Of a stretch of DNA of 64,000 bases, positions 1 to 7,840 are shown piece after piece. Source of the stretch: Amorphoplanes friuliensis DSM 7358. GTDB lineage: Bacteria > Actinomycetota > Actinomycetes > Mycobacteriales > Micromonosporaceae. Made by a program: the position numbers and the translations under genes. The stretch is taken from assembly GCF_000494755.1 (NCBI RefSeq), contig NC_022657.1:4130001-4194000 (forward strand), read 5' to 3'. The first letter of the stretch is position 1; each line of letters begins with the position of its first letter. The notes under the pieces are model-generated. The model searched no databases, was not told the origin of the DNA, and saw nothing but the letters and a program-made list of their open reading frames with translations.

Positions 1-2
1 TA

Positions 3-695
3 GCCCGGCGTGTCGTCGCCGAGCTCTACCCGGACCCCACCGACCGGCTCGGGCTGGAGACGCAGCTGGTTGCCCTCGAACGCTCCCCGAATCCCGACTA
101 CTCCAGCGGATCGGCGAAGACCCCGGACGTCGACACCATGGTGCTGCCCCACCACCGTGAGGTCATCGCGGCCTGGTCCCTGCCGGGCCTCGCCGGGCAC
201 GCCGACCAGGACGGCCGCGGCGGAGGCGAACTTCTGCCGTTGCTCGCCGACTGCACCGGCCCGATCGGACCGGCGATGGCTCTTGCCCTCGCGTACGTGT
301 TCGGTGCCCGTCACCAGACCGACCGCACCGCTGCCGTGGACGCTTTCCTGGCCCTGGTGCCCACCGACGGCGCTGTCGCGGCGGCCGTCGGTGCCGAGCT
401 CGGCGATCTCTGCGGCGACGGCACGATCAAGCTGAACCGCGTGGTCACCGCTCTGACCGACGCCCACCGCGCCGGCGCCACGGCCGCGGTCTGGGAGGTG
501 CTCGCTGCCGCCCTCCCGCCGCTGCTGCCCCGGGCCCCTCGTGGCCTCCCGGACCTTCTCGAGCTGGCAGCACAGACCGCCGGCGCGCTGGGTGTCACCG
601 CCGAGCTCGACGGGCTCGCCGACGTCGCCTCCGGCCCGGGAACCACCCGCCTGGTAAAGGAGGCGAAGCGCCTGCACACCGTCCTGTCCCGCTGA
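3..695 (+). CDS. C-terminal part of a DUF6493-like protein (5' end outside window)
   Basis: The frame is open from the first bases of the window to a TGA at 693-695, so the gene begins upstream and only about 230 residues are visible. The visible part is helical and rich in Ala and Leu, with the pattern LPPLLPRAPRGLPDLLELA near the end. From memory this resembles the C-terminus of large actinobacterial DUF6493 proteins, which are often encoded near MoxR, SWIM and VWA genes; I cannot confirm it here. An internal ATG at 138 is not needed as a start. The next gene begins 22 bp downstream. No catalytic motif is seen and the function is unknown. Confidence 0.5.
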   Translation, partial: ARRVVAELYPDPTDRLGLETQLVALERSPNPDYSSGSAKTPDVDTMVLPHHREVIAAWSLPGLAGHADQDGRGGGELLPLLADCTGPIGPAMALALAYVFGARHQTDRTAAVDAFLALVPTDGAVAAAVGAELGDLCGDGTIKLNRVVTALTDAHRAGATAAVWEVLAAALPPLLPRAPRGLPDLLELAAQTAGALGVTAELDGLADVASGPGTTRLVKEAKRLHTVLSR

Positions 696-717
696 AACCG
701 CAATCCCAGGAGATCGT

Positions 718-2718
718 GTGGAAACCTCTCATCGCTGGCTGCGCCCGACGGATCCGCGGGCCGGTCGCCGGCTCGAGTTCGGTGCGGACTACAACCCGGA
801 GCAGTGGCCGAGGTCCGTGTGGGACGACGACATCCGGGCCATGCGGGTCGCGGGGGTCACCGTCGTCTCCCTCGCGATCTTCTCGTGGGCGCGGCTGGAG
901 CCGTCCGAAGGGGAGTACACGTTCGGCTGGCTCGACGAGGTCATGGACCTGCTGCACGCGGGTGGCATCGCGGTCGACCTGGCCACGGCGACCGCGTCCC
1001 CGCCACCGTGGCTGACCACCAAATACCCGGAGATCCTGCCCGTCGACCGGCAGGGCGCGACGGTCTGGCCCGGCGGCCGCCAGCACTGGCGGCCCACCTC
1101 GCCCATCTTCCGGGAGCACGCGCTGCGGCTGGTCCGGACCATGGCCGGGCGCTACGGCGGTCACCCGGCCCTGACCGCCTGGCACATCTCCAACGAGCTC
1201 GGCTGCCACAACGCCTACGACTACTCCGACGACGCGGCCGCCGCCTTCCGCACCTGGCTGCAGAACCGGTACACCGGTCTCGACGCCCTCAACGCGGCCT
1301 GGGGCACAGCGTTCTGGTCGCAGCACTACAGCGAGTGGGCGCAGATCCTGCCGCCACGTCAGGCCGCCACCCATCCGAACCCGACCCAGCAGCTCGACTT
1401 CAAGCGTTTCTCGTCGGATGCGCTCAAGGACTACCTGCGCGCCGAGAGGGCGGTCCTGCGGGAGCTCACGCCCGAGGTGCCGGCCACGACCAACTTCATG
1501 GTCATGGACAGCACGAAGGCGCTGGACTACGCCGACTGGGCGGCGGAGGTCGACTTCGTCGCCAACGACCACTACGTGCAGCGGGGTCCGCGGCCGCTCG
1601 ACGAGCTGTCGTTCTCGGCCAATCTGACCGGGCACCTCGCCGGCGGCCGCCCGTGGTTCCTGATGGAACACTCGACCAGCGCCGTGAACTGGCAGCCGAT
1701 CAACGTGCCGAAAGCGCCCGGTGCGCTGGCCCGGGACTCGCTCACCCACGTCGCCCACGGCGCGGACGCGGTCTGCTTCTTCCAGTGGCGGCAGTCGGTC
1801 GCGGGCGCGGAGAAATACCACTCGGCGATGCTGCCGCAGGCGGGGGAGGACAGCGCGGTCTTCCGGTCGGTGGTCCAGCTCGGCGAGACGCTGCGCCGTC
1901 TCGCACCCCTGTCCGGTACGCCGCGGAGTCCCGCCCGCGCGGCGATCCTCTTCGACTGGACGTCCTGGTGGGTCGCCGAGCAGGACTCGCACCCGACCGA
2001 CCGGTTGCGCTACCGCCAGGAGGCCCTCGACTGGTATTCCGCCTTTCTCGACCTCGGCGTGCGCGCGGACGTGGTGCCGGTCGCGACGGACCTGTCCGGT
2101 TACGACCTCGTGGTCGCGCCGGTGCTGCACGTCGTCCCGGCCGCTCTCGCCGAACGCCTGACCGCCTTTGTCGCCGGTGGCGGGCACCTGGTCACCACGT
2201 ACTTCTCGGGCATCGTCGACGAGAACGACCACCTCTGGGCCGGCGGTCATCCGGGCGCGTTCCGTGACCTGCTCGGCCTGCGCATCGAGGAGTTCGGGCC
2301 GCTGCCGGACGACGAGCCGGCCGAGCTCGACAACGGCTCCGCCGGCACTCTGTGGGCGGATCACCCCACGGTCACGGGGACGGACGTCACGGTGCTGGCG
2401 GCGTACCGGGACGGGTCACCTGCTGTCACCCGCCGCACCGCCGGGACGGGCTCGGCCGCGTACGTGGGGACCCGGCTCGGTCCGGACGGCCTGGCGCCGG
2501 TGCTCGGTGAGTTGTTGTCGCTGGCCGGCGTGGGCAGTGAGCTGCCGCCGGAGCTGCGCGGCCGGGTGGAGCTGGCGATCCGCGGTGACTTCCGCTTCCT
2601 GATCAATCGCACCGCCGGGCCGGTCGAGCTGACCGGCCTGGCGGGCGAGGCACTCCACGGCTCGGCGACCCTCCTCGAAGCGAGAGGGGTCACCGTGCTG
2701 CGTGTCGATCCTCAGTGA
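718..2718 (+). CDS. GH42 beta-galactosidase
   Basis: A 666-residue cytoplasmic enzyme expected to hydrolyse terminal beta-galactosides, possibly oligosaccharides released by secreted enzymes. The N-terminal TIM barrel carries the GH42 signature GADYNPEQW at about 22-30. The acid/base Glu lies in HISNELG (E160) and the probable nucleophile in FLMEHS (E317). A glutamine-amidotransferase-like middle domain and a small beta domain follow, and the length is normal for GH42. The GTG at 718 is chosen because AGGAGA at 708-713 is correctly spaced; a GTG at 716 is out of frame. There is no signal peptide. The 3' end overlaps the convergent phosphatase gene by 7 bp. Confidence 0.93.
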   Translation: METSHRWLRPTDPRAGRRLEFGADYNPEQWPRSVWDDDIRAMRVAGVTVVSLAIFSWARLEPSEGEYTFGWLDEVMDLLHAGGIAVDLATATASPPPWLTTKYPEILPVDRQGATVWPGGRQHWRPTSPIFREHALRLVRTMAGRYGGHPALTAWHISNELGCHNAYDYSDDAAAAFRTWLQNRYTGLDALNAAWGTAFWSQHYSEWAQILPPRQAATHPNPTQQLDFKRFSSDALKDYLRAERAVLRELTPEVPATTNFMVMDSTKALDYADWAAEVDFVANDHYVQRGPRPLDELSFSANLTGHLAGGRPWFLMEHSTSAVNWQPINVPKAPGALARDSLTHVAHGADAVCFFQWRQSVAGAEKYHSAMLPQAGEDSAVFRSVVQLGETLRRLAPLSGTPRSPARAAILFDWTSWWVAEQDSHPTDRLRYRQEALDWYSAFLDLGVRADVVPVATDLSGYDLVVAPVLHVVPAALAERLTAFVAGGGHLVTTYFSGIVDENDHLWAGGHPGAFRDLLGLRIEEFGPLPDDEPAELDNGSAGTLWADHPTVTGTDVTVLAAYRDGSPAVTRRTAGTGSAAYVGTRLGPDGLAPVLGELLSLAGVGSELPPELRGRVELAIRGDFRFLINRTAGPVELTGLAGEALHGSATLLEARGVTVLRVDPQ

Positions 2719-4058
2719 CAGGCGCCCGTGCCGGTGTCGCTGTAGGTCTTGCCGGCCACCGGGACGAACTGCCAGTCGTAGCTGTTCGCGTGGAGGGTGA
2801 ACTTCAGCAGGCCGTAGGCGTCGGCGTTGCGGGCCTCGCTGCCGGGCTGGATCGTGCCGAAGGTGTAGTGGCTCGCGCCGCCCATGCCCGCCACGAACGA
2901 CCGCAGGCCGCGCGCCGGGTCCGCGGCCCCGTTGGCGTTCATCGGGGCGAAGCGCTCGTAGACGTGGTTGTGCCCCCACACCGCAACGTCGGCGTTGTAG
3001 TCGTAGAGCGCCTGGTAGAGCGGGCGGGTCGAGGTCGACGGCGCGTGGTTCGCGCTGGAGGTGAAGAGCGGGTGGTGCCAGTACGCGAGGGTGCACGGCT
3101 TGGCCGAAGCGGCCAGATCGGTGCGCAGCCACCGCTCCTGCGCCGACCCGGCGGCCATGGCGATGTTGGAGTTCAGCGCCACCACGTGCCAGTTGCCGAG
3201 CTCGTAGGAGTAGTAGCTCGCGACGCCGAAGTAGTTGTAGTAGCCCGTGGCACCCGAGGTGTTGTAGTCGTGGTTGCCGGGTGACGGCTTGGTGCGGGCC
3301 TTGTGACGCCCCCAGGTCGGCGCGTAATAGCTGGTGAACTCCGCCGCGGTCCCGTTGTTGTAGACGTTGTCGCCGGTGGTGTAGACCGTGCCCGCGATGC
3401 CGTCGAGCAGCGCCGCCGTGGCGGTGTCGCCGGACCCCGAGTTGGCGATGTCACCCGCACCGACCAGCACCGGGTCGTCCGACGGGGGAGTCGTGCCGGT
3501 GGTCAGGACCAGCTGCGGGGCGTCCGCGCCGCTCTCCCGCGAGTCGTAGTAGGCGCCGTCGGAGTTGGCGGAGGTCGCCCCGAAGCTGAAAGAGCCGTTG
3601 CCCGAAACCACGGACGTGACGTCGAGCTCGTACCAGCCGTCCGCCGCGACCGCGCCGATCGCGCCGACCGCGGTGCCGTCGATCGCGGGCTGGTTGTTCC
3701 AGGTGGTGCCGGTCTCCGACCAGGTCGTGCTCGTCATGGATCGGAACGTGCCGCCGGCCGGGCTGCCGTCGTTGCCGCTGATCGTGCGCAACCGCAGCTT
3801 CGCCGCCGTCACGGTGCCGCTGACGCCGCTCACCGTGAAGCGCAGGAAGCTCCGGCGTACGGGGGAGTTGTCGACCACGATCTGCGTGGCCGTGCCGTAA
3901 CCGGTGGCTGCCGTGTCGCTCTGCACGTAGGTGTCGGCGGTGGGGGTGAAGGTCGCCGTGGCGGCTGACGCGGGGGTGCCCGAGGTCAGCACCACGGTTG
4001 CGGTGGCGGCCGTCAGCAGCGCCGTGGCGGCGGCCGGCCCGAACTTGCGAATGCCCAT
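2712..4058 (-). CDS. secreted DNRLRE (CBM96-like) domain fused to a calcineurin-type metallophosphatase
   Basis: 448 residues with a Sec signal ending near ASAA (about residue 33). Residues 35-185 form a DNRLRE/CBM96-like beta-sandwich (TADTYVQSD, RSFLRF, WNNQPA). After a short TTPPSDD linker, residues about 195-440 are a dinuclear metallophosphoesterase with GAGDIA, TTGDNVYN, PGNHDYN, WHHP and GHNHVYERF, which supply all the metal ligands. Related proteins are purple-acid-phosphatase-like. The substrate is unknown; the N-terminal module suggests anchoring to a polysaccharide or the cell surface. The gene is monocistronic and convergent with the galactosidase gene. Confidence 0.85.
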   Translation of the reverse strand: MGIRKFGPAAATALLTAATATVVLTSGTPASAATATFTPTADTYVQSDTAATGYGTATQIVVDNSPVRRSFLRFTVSGVSGTVTAAKLRLRTISGNDGSPAGGTFRSMTSTTWSETGTTWNNQPAIDGTAVGAIGAVAADGWYELDVTSVVSGNGSFSFGATSANSDGAYYDSRESGADAPQLVLTTGTTPPSDDPVLVGAGDIANSGSGDTATAALLDGIAGTVYTTGDNVYNNGTAAEFTSYYAPTWGRHKARTKPSPGNHDYNTSGATGYYNYFGVASYYSYELGNWHVVALNSNIAMAAGSAQERWLRTDLAASAKPCTLAYWHHPLFTSSANHAPSTSTRPLYQALYDYNADVAVWGHNHVYERFAPMNANGAADPARGLRSFVAGMGGASHYTFGTIQPGSEARNADAYGLLKFTLHANSYDWQFVPVAGKTYSDTGTGACH

Positions 4059-4140
4059 GGCCGCAACCTAGGGATCCAAGGCGACCGATACGTGAACGCC
4101 CGGCCAACCCTCTTCTGTGAGCCTGCTGTCCGGCGCCTGA

Positions 4141-5379
4141 ATGCCTGACGATGCCTGTGTGTACCTGTCGACCATCACCCGGCCGGCGACGTCACGACGC
4201 GGGCTCACGCTCGTCGGCGGCAACGTCCTCGCGCTCGGCACCGTCAGCCTGATCACCGACGTCTCGTCCGAGATGGTCACCGCGATCCTGCCGATGTACC
4301 TGGTCCTGGGCCTGCACGTGAGCCCGCTCGCCTACGGCGTGGTCGACGGGGTCTACACCGGAGCGACCGCCGTGCTGCGGCTGGCCGGTGGCTATCTGGC
4401 GGACCGCTTCCGGGGGCGCAAGGCGGTCGCCGGTTTCGGGTACGCCCTGTCGGCCGTCGCCAAGCTGGGCCTGCTCGCGGCCGGCCGGTCGATGACGGCG
4501 TTCGGCGTGGTGATCGCGGCCGACCGGCTCGGCAAGGGCCTGCGGACCGCGCCCCGCGACGCGCTGATCACCCTGTCGGTGCCGCAGGAGGCGCTCGGCC
4601 GCGCGTTCGGTGTGCACCGCATGATGGACAGCATCGGTGCGTTCCTCGGACCGCTGGTCGCCCTGGCCGTGCTCGCCGCCTCTGCGGAGTCCTACGACGC
4701 CGTCTTCGTCACCAGCTTCTGCATCGCGGTCCTCGGTGTGCTGGTGCTCGTGCTCTTCGTCCGCGAACAGCGCACGGTCACGGTGGCACCGCCGGCGGCC
4801 CTCCGCGAGGCCCTCGCCCTGTTGCGGGACCCACCCGTCCGGCGGCTCGCCGGAGCCGCCTGCCTGCTCGGCCTGGCCACCGTCGGCGACGGTTTTGTCT
4901 TCCTGCTGCTGCAGCGGCGTGAGGACCTCGGCATCGCGTGGTTCCCGCTGCTGGCCGTCGGGACCAGCCTCGCGTACCTGCTGCTCGCCACCCCGCTGGG
5001 TGTTCTCGCGGACCGGGTCGGACGTCTGCCGGTCGTTCTCGGCGGTTATGTCGCGCTCGCGGGCACCTACCTGCTGCTCTTCGGCCCGGTCGGCGGCTGG
5101 CCGCTCCTGGTCCTGGCCCTCGGCCTGTACGGCCTGTTCTACGCGGCGACCGACGGGATCCTCGTCGCGCTGGCCGGGCCGCTGCTGCCGGAACGCCTGC
5201 GCACCACCGGGATCGCGCTCGTCCAGACCGGTCAGGCCCTGGCCTACCTGGTGTCGTCGGTGCTGTTCGGGCTGGCCTGGCAGACGTTCGGGCCGGAGAC
5301 CGCCAGCCGTCTCGCCGCCGCCGTCGTGGTGCTGGCGATCGGCGCCACCCTGGTCGTGCTGCGAAGGAGAACACCATGA
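4141..5379 (+). CDS. MFS transporter, 12 transmembrane segments
   Basis: 412 residues with alternating hydrophobic helices through the whole length. An MFS signature sits between helices 2 and 3 (GGYLADRFRGRK), and a second DRVGRLP loop follows helix 8. The N-terminal part contains SLITDVSSEM, common in a group of actinobacterial MFS permeases of unknown substrate. It probably acts as a proton-coupled exporter or importer in the cytoplasmic membrane. Its stop codon overlaps the ATG of the next gene (ATGA at 5376-5379), so the two are translationally coupled. The start is the first ATG; a GTG at 4159 is possible. Substrate not predictable. Confidence 0.85.
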   Translation: MPDDACVYLSTITRPATSRRGLTLVGGNVLALGTVSLITDVSSEMVTAILPMYLVLGLHVSPLAYGVVDGVYTGATAVLRLAGGYLADRFRGRKAVAGFGYALSAVAKLGLLAAGRSMTAFGVVIAADRLGKGLRTAPRDALITLSVPQEALGRAFGVHRMMDSIGAFLGPLVALAVLAASAESYDAVFVTSFCIAVLGVLVLVLFVREQRTVTVAPPAALREALALLRDPPVRRLAGAACLLGLATVGDGFVFLLLQRREDLGIAWFPLLAVGTSLAYLLLATPLGVLADRVGRLPVVLGGYVALAGTYLLLFGPVGGWPLLVLALGLYGLFYAATDGILVALAGPLLPERLRTTGIALVQTGQALAYLVSSVLFGLAWQTFGPETASRLAAAVVVLAIGATLVVLRRRTP

Positions 5380-6344
5380 CCACCCGGCTGCGCCTCCTCG
5401 CGCTCGCCCTCGCCGCGATGGTGCTCGGTGGCGTCGCGGTCGCCTACACCCTTCTCGCGGACCGCCCGACGGCTGCCGCACCCACGACCGGCGAGACCGT
5501 CACCCTCACTCCCGGTCCCCGCCTGCTCGCGGTGACCGACCGGCGCCTGTCGACGGTCCGGCTCGGTGATCCCTCCGGCCCCCGCACGGTGTCGGCCACC
5601 GATTGTGTACGCGCGTACGCCGCGGCCGGCACGGGTGTCTGCCTCCGCCCGGTCACCACCTGGTCGTACGAGGTGGCGGTGCTGGACGAGCAACTGCGGA
5701 CCGTGCGCACGGTCGACCTCCCCGGCCTGCCGAACCGGGCGCGGGTCTCGGCGAGCGGGCGGATGGTCGCCTGGACCACCTTCGTCGGCGGCGACTCGTA
5801 CACCAGCAGCGGGTTCTCGACGCGGACCGGCATTCTCGACACGCGTACCGGCACCACCGTGGCCAGCCTGGAGGGTTTTGCGATCACCCGGGACGGGCGG
5901 GCGTACCGCAACGCCGACGTCAACTTCTGGGGTGTCACGTTCGCCGCGGACGACAACCGGTTCTACGCCACCATGGCGACGGCCGGGCAGCGCTACCTGG
6001 TCCGGGGTGACTTCGCCGCGCGGACGGTCGAGACGCTGCTGACGAACGTCGAGTGCCCGTCGCTGTCGCCGGACGGGACACGGCTCGCGTTCAAGCAGGC
6101 CGTCGGCGGTGACCCGGCGAAGGGCTGGCGACTGTCGGTGCTCGACCTGGCCACGCTGCGCAGCACCCCGACCGCGGAGACCGCGAGCGTCGACGACCAG
6201 GCCGCCTGGCTCGACGGCGCGACCCTGGCGTACACGCTGCGGGGCAGCGACGGGACCCCGGCGATCTGGACCGTCCCGGCCGCCGGTGGCGGCGCATCGT
6301 CCCTGCTGGTGCCCGGTGCGGAGTCCCCGGCGCCGCTCTCGTAG
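5376..6344 (+). CDS. membrane-anchored TolB/WD40-like beta-propeller protein
   Basis: 322 residues beginning at the ATG inside the ATGA overlap with the MFS gene; GAAGGAGA at 5363-5370 is its ribosome site. An N-terminal hydrophobic segment (about 8-28) looks like a signal anchor, leaving the rest outside the membrane. The ectodomain has repeated blades with SPDGTRLAF, VSASGRMVAW and AADDNRFYAT, typical of TolB-like/PD40 propellers. No enzyme motif is present. Coupling to the MFS gene suggests a partner or sensor role, which is inference only. Confidence 0.7.
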   Translation: MTTRLRLLALALAAMVLGGVAVAYTLLADRPTAAAPTTGETVTLTPGPRLLAVTDRRLSTVRLGDPSGPRTVSATDCVRAYAAAGTGVCLRPVTTWSYEVAVLDEQLRTVRTVDLPGLPNRARVSASGRMVAWTTFVGGDSYTSSGFSTRTGILDTRTGTTVASLEGFAITRDGRAYRNADVNFWGVTFAADDNRFYATMATAGQRYLVRGDFAARTVETLLTNVECPSLSPDGTRLAFKQAVGGDPAKGWRLSVLDLATLRSTPTAETASVDDQAAWLDGATLAYTLRGSDGTPAIWTVPAAGGGASSLLVPGAESPAPLS

Positions 6345-6363
6345 AAAAAACTTGGCGGAGGCG

Positions 6364-6374
6364 GGCAACCTTTC
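6364..6374 (+). promoter_or_regulatory. possible ECF-type -35 element upstream of the sigma gene
   Basis: GGCAACCTTTC lies in an AT-richer stretch just after the propeller gene. It resembles the CAACC-type -35 box of some actinobacterial ECF promoters, with GGGCGTGC downstream. It could drive the sigma operon and make it autoregulated. It lies upstream of a strong hairpin, so the transcript would carry that hairpin in its leader. Weak evidence. Confidence 0.25.
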
Positions 6375-6406
6375 GGGCGTGCACGACCACTGAGGGGGCA
6401 AGTGAT

Positions 6407-6452
6407 CCGCGGAGAGGCCGTTCCAACAGGACCTCAACCGGCCTCTCCGCGG
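6407..6452 (+). terminator. strong hairpin (14-bp perfect stem), probable terminator
   Basis: CCGCGGAGAGGCCG (6407-6420) pairs perfectly with the inverted copy at 6439-6452 around an 18-nt loop. There is no T-tract, as usual for terminators in high-GC actinobacteria. It lies between the propeller gene and the sigma factor gene and probably ends the MFS-propeller transcript. Confidence 0.6.
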
Positions 6453-6567
6453 GTTCCTGAACGGCCGTGGGCCAACAATCTGAACTCCGGCTGCTCCGGT
6501 TCCGTATCCCCCCACACAGCCGGGGCAGCCGGCTTCCACCCGCGTACCGGTGACAGGGAAGGACCGT

Positions 6568-7095
6568 GTGAGGGACACCGATCACGAGCGCGCCTTCCGG
6601 CGTTTCTTCGAGCAGCACCACGCGGACCTGTCGCGGCTCGCCTACCTGGTCACGGGCGAGTCCGGCGTGGCCGACGACCTCGCGGCGGACGCGTTCGTCG
6701 AGGTCTGGAAGCACTGGGAGCGGGTCGAGGCGGCCGACAGCCCGATCGCGTACGCCCGGGGCATCCTGACCAACCTGGCCCGCCAGTGGATCAAGCAGCG
6801 GAGCCGGGAGCGGCTGGGACTGCTGGGGCTCGGCCTGCTGCGCCGGGATCGCAGCGAGCCGGACACCCCGGTCGTCCTGGACGTGCGGGCGGCCCTGCGC
6901 CACCTGCCGCTGCGGCGCCGCGAGTGCGTGGTGCTGCGGTACGCGTTCGACGTGCCCGAACGGGAGGTCGCCGAGATCCTCGGCATCTCCGTCGGCGCGG
7001 TCAAGAGCCTGACGTCGCGGGGGGCGGCCCAGCTCAGTGAACACCTGATGGATCTGCCGGTCAGGACGGGAGGACTGAGTGCGTCAGCAGGATGA
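6568..7095 (+). CDS. ECF RNA polymerase sigma factor (SigE-like family)
   Basis: About 175 residues from the GTG at 6568, preceded by GGGAAGG (6556-6562); a GTG at 6550 would add six residues. Region 2 is at about 10-75 (FFEQHHADLSRLAYLVTG, ADDLAADAFVEVWKHW) and region 4 at about 110-165 (LPLRRRECVVLRYAFD, EILGISVGAVKSLTSR), joined by a basic linker. The 3' end overlaps the next gene by 17 bp. That next gene encodes a single-pass membrane protein, probably the partner that controls the sigma factor. Expected role: directing polymerase to a small regulon in response to an outside signal. Confidence 0.9.
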   Translation: MRDTDHERAFRRFFEQHHADLSRLAYLVTGESGVADDLAADAFVEVWKHWERVEAADSPIAYARGILTNLARQWIKQRSRERLGLLGLGLLRRDRSEPDTPVVLDVRAALRHLPLRRRECVVLRYAFDVPEREVAEILGISVGAVKSLTSRGAAQLSEHLMDLPVRTGGLSASAG

Positions 7096-7840
7096 GCGCG
7101 ACCTCCGCACCGTGCTGCGCGAGGAGGCCGAGAGGCACCGGCCGGACCGGGACGCGATGCGGGACAGGATCGCCCGCGGCCGTGCCGAGGAGACCCGTCG
7201 CCCGATGGACCGGGTGCTGAGCCTCATGCGCCCGCTGGCCGCCGCGGCGGCGGTCGCCGTCGTGCTGGGTCTGGGGATCGCCGGGGTCCGCCTCTCCGAC
7301 CAGGGCGGGATCGACGACAGCACCACCCCGGTCGCCGCGCCGACGACCTTCACGCCGGCCACCCCCGCACCCACGAAGGCGACACCGGCGGCGCCCCGGG
7401 CGTCGGCCAGCAGCGGCACCACCACCAGGACCCAGGCGGCGCACCCCGGCAAGGACGGCTTCCTGTCGTCGTCGGGCCGGCTGGACCCGCACTCGAACGA
7501 CGGCTGGTCGCAGGACAACGTCGTCCTCACGACGACAAGAACGATCACCGAGCTGAAGGTGTCGGTGCACGTCGCCCTGACCGCCGGTGTGGTCGAGACC
7601 GGCCGGTGGAGCACCGTGCCGGCCAACCTGCTCAGCATGACCAGCAGCCGCAAGGACGACACGCTGGTCTTCCGCTTCACCCTGGCGAAGGGCGCCAAGC
7701 TCGGGCCCGGCAGCTACACCTTCGCCGTGCAGTTCAACCACGCCGCGGGCAAGCGGTCGCCGGCCGGTGACACCTACTCCGCCGAGGCGGCCGCCGGTGA
7801 CAAGGACGTCCAGGTGACGGGCACGGTCACGACGAAGTGA
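7079..7840 (+). CDS. single-pass membrane protein, candidate anti-sigma/sensor with beta-sandwich ectodomain
   Basis: 253 residues. A charged cytoplasmic part (1-48, rich in Arg and Glu), one transmembrane helix (about 50-68, AAAAAVAVVLGLGIAGV), a Thr/Pro/Ala-rich linker (75-130) and an ectodomain (about 135-250) with alternating beta pattern (NVVLTTTRTITELKV, DDTLVFRFTL, GSYTFAVQFNH). The layout is that of membrane anti-sigma factors of the RsgI type, whose ectodomains bind polysaccharides. No zinc-binding anti-sigma motif (HxxxCxxC) is seen. It overlaps the sigma gene by 17 bp and, at its 3' end, the convergent GGDEF gene by 14 bp. Anti-sigma function is inferred from layout and position. 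Confidence 0.55.
   Translation: MRQQDERDLRTVLREEAERHRPDRDAMRDRIARGRAEETRRPMDRVLSLMRPLAAAAAVAVVLGLGIAGVRLSDQGGIDDSTTPVAAPTTFTPATPAPTKATPAAPRASASSGTTTRTQAAHPGKDGFLSSSGRLDPHSNDGWSQDNVVLTTTRTITELKVSVHVALTAGVVETGRWSTVPANLLSMTSSRKDDTLVFRFTLAKGAKLGPGSYTFAVQFNHAAGKRSPAGDTYSAEAAAGDKDVQVTGTVTTK

Noticed and set aside
595..2364. A 589-codon open frame on the minus strand opposite the GH42 gene
   Set aside because: Arg/Gly/Pro-rich composition with no domain; it mirrors the codon pattern of the real gene, as is usual in high-GC DNA.
4192..5481. Long minus-strand open frame opposite the MFS gene
   Set aside because: Low-complexity Gln/Arg/Gly translation without motifs; the plus strand encodes a clear 12-TM transporter.
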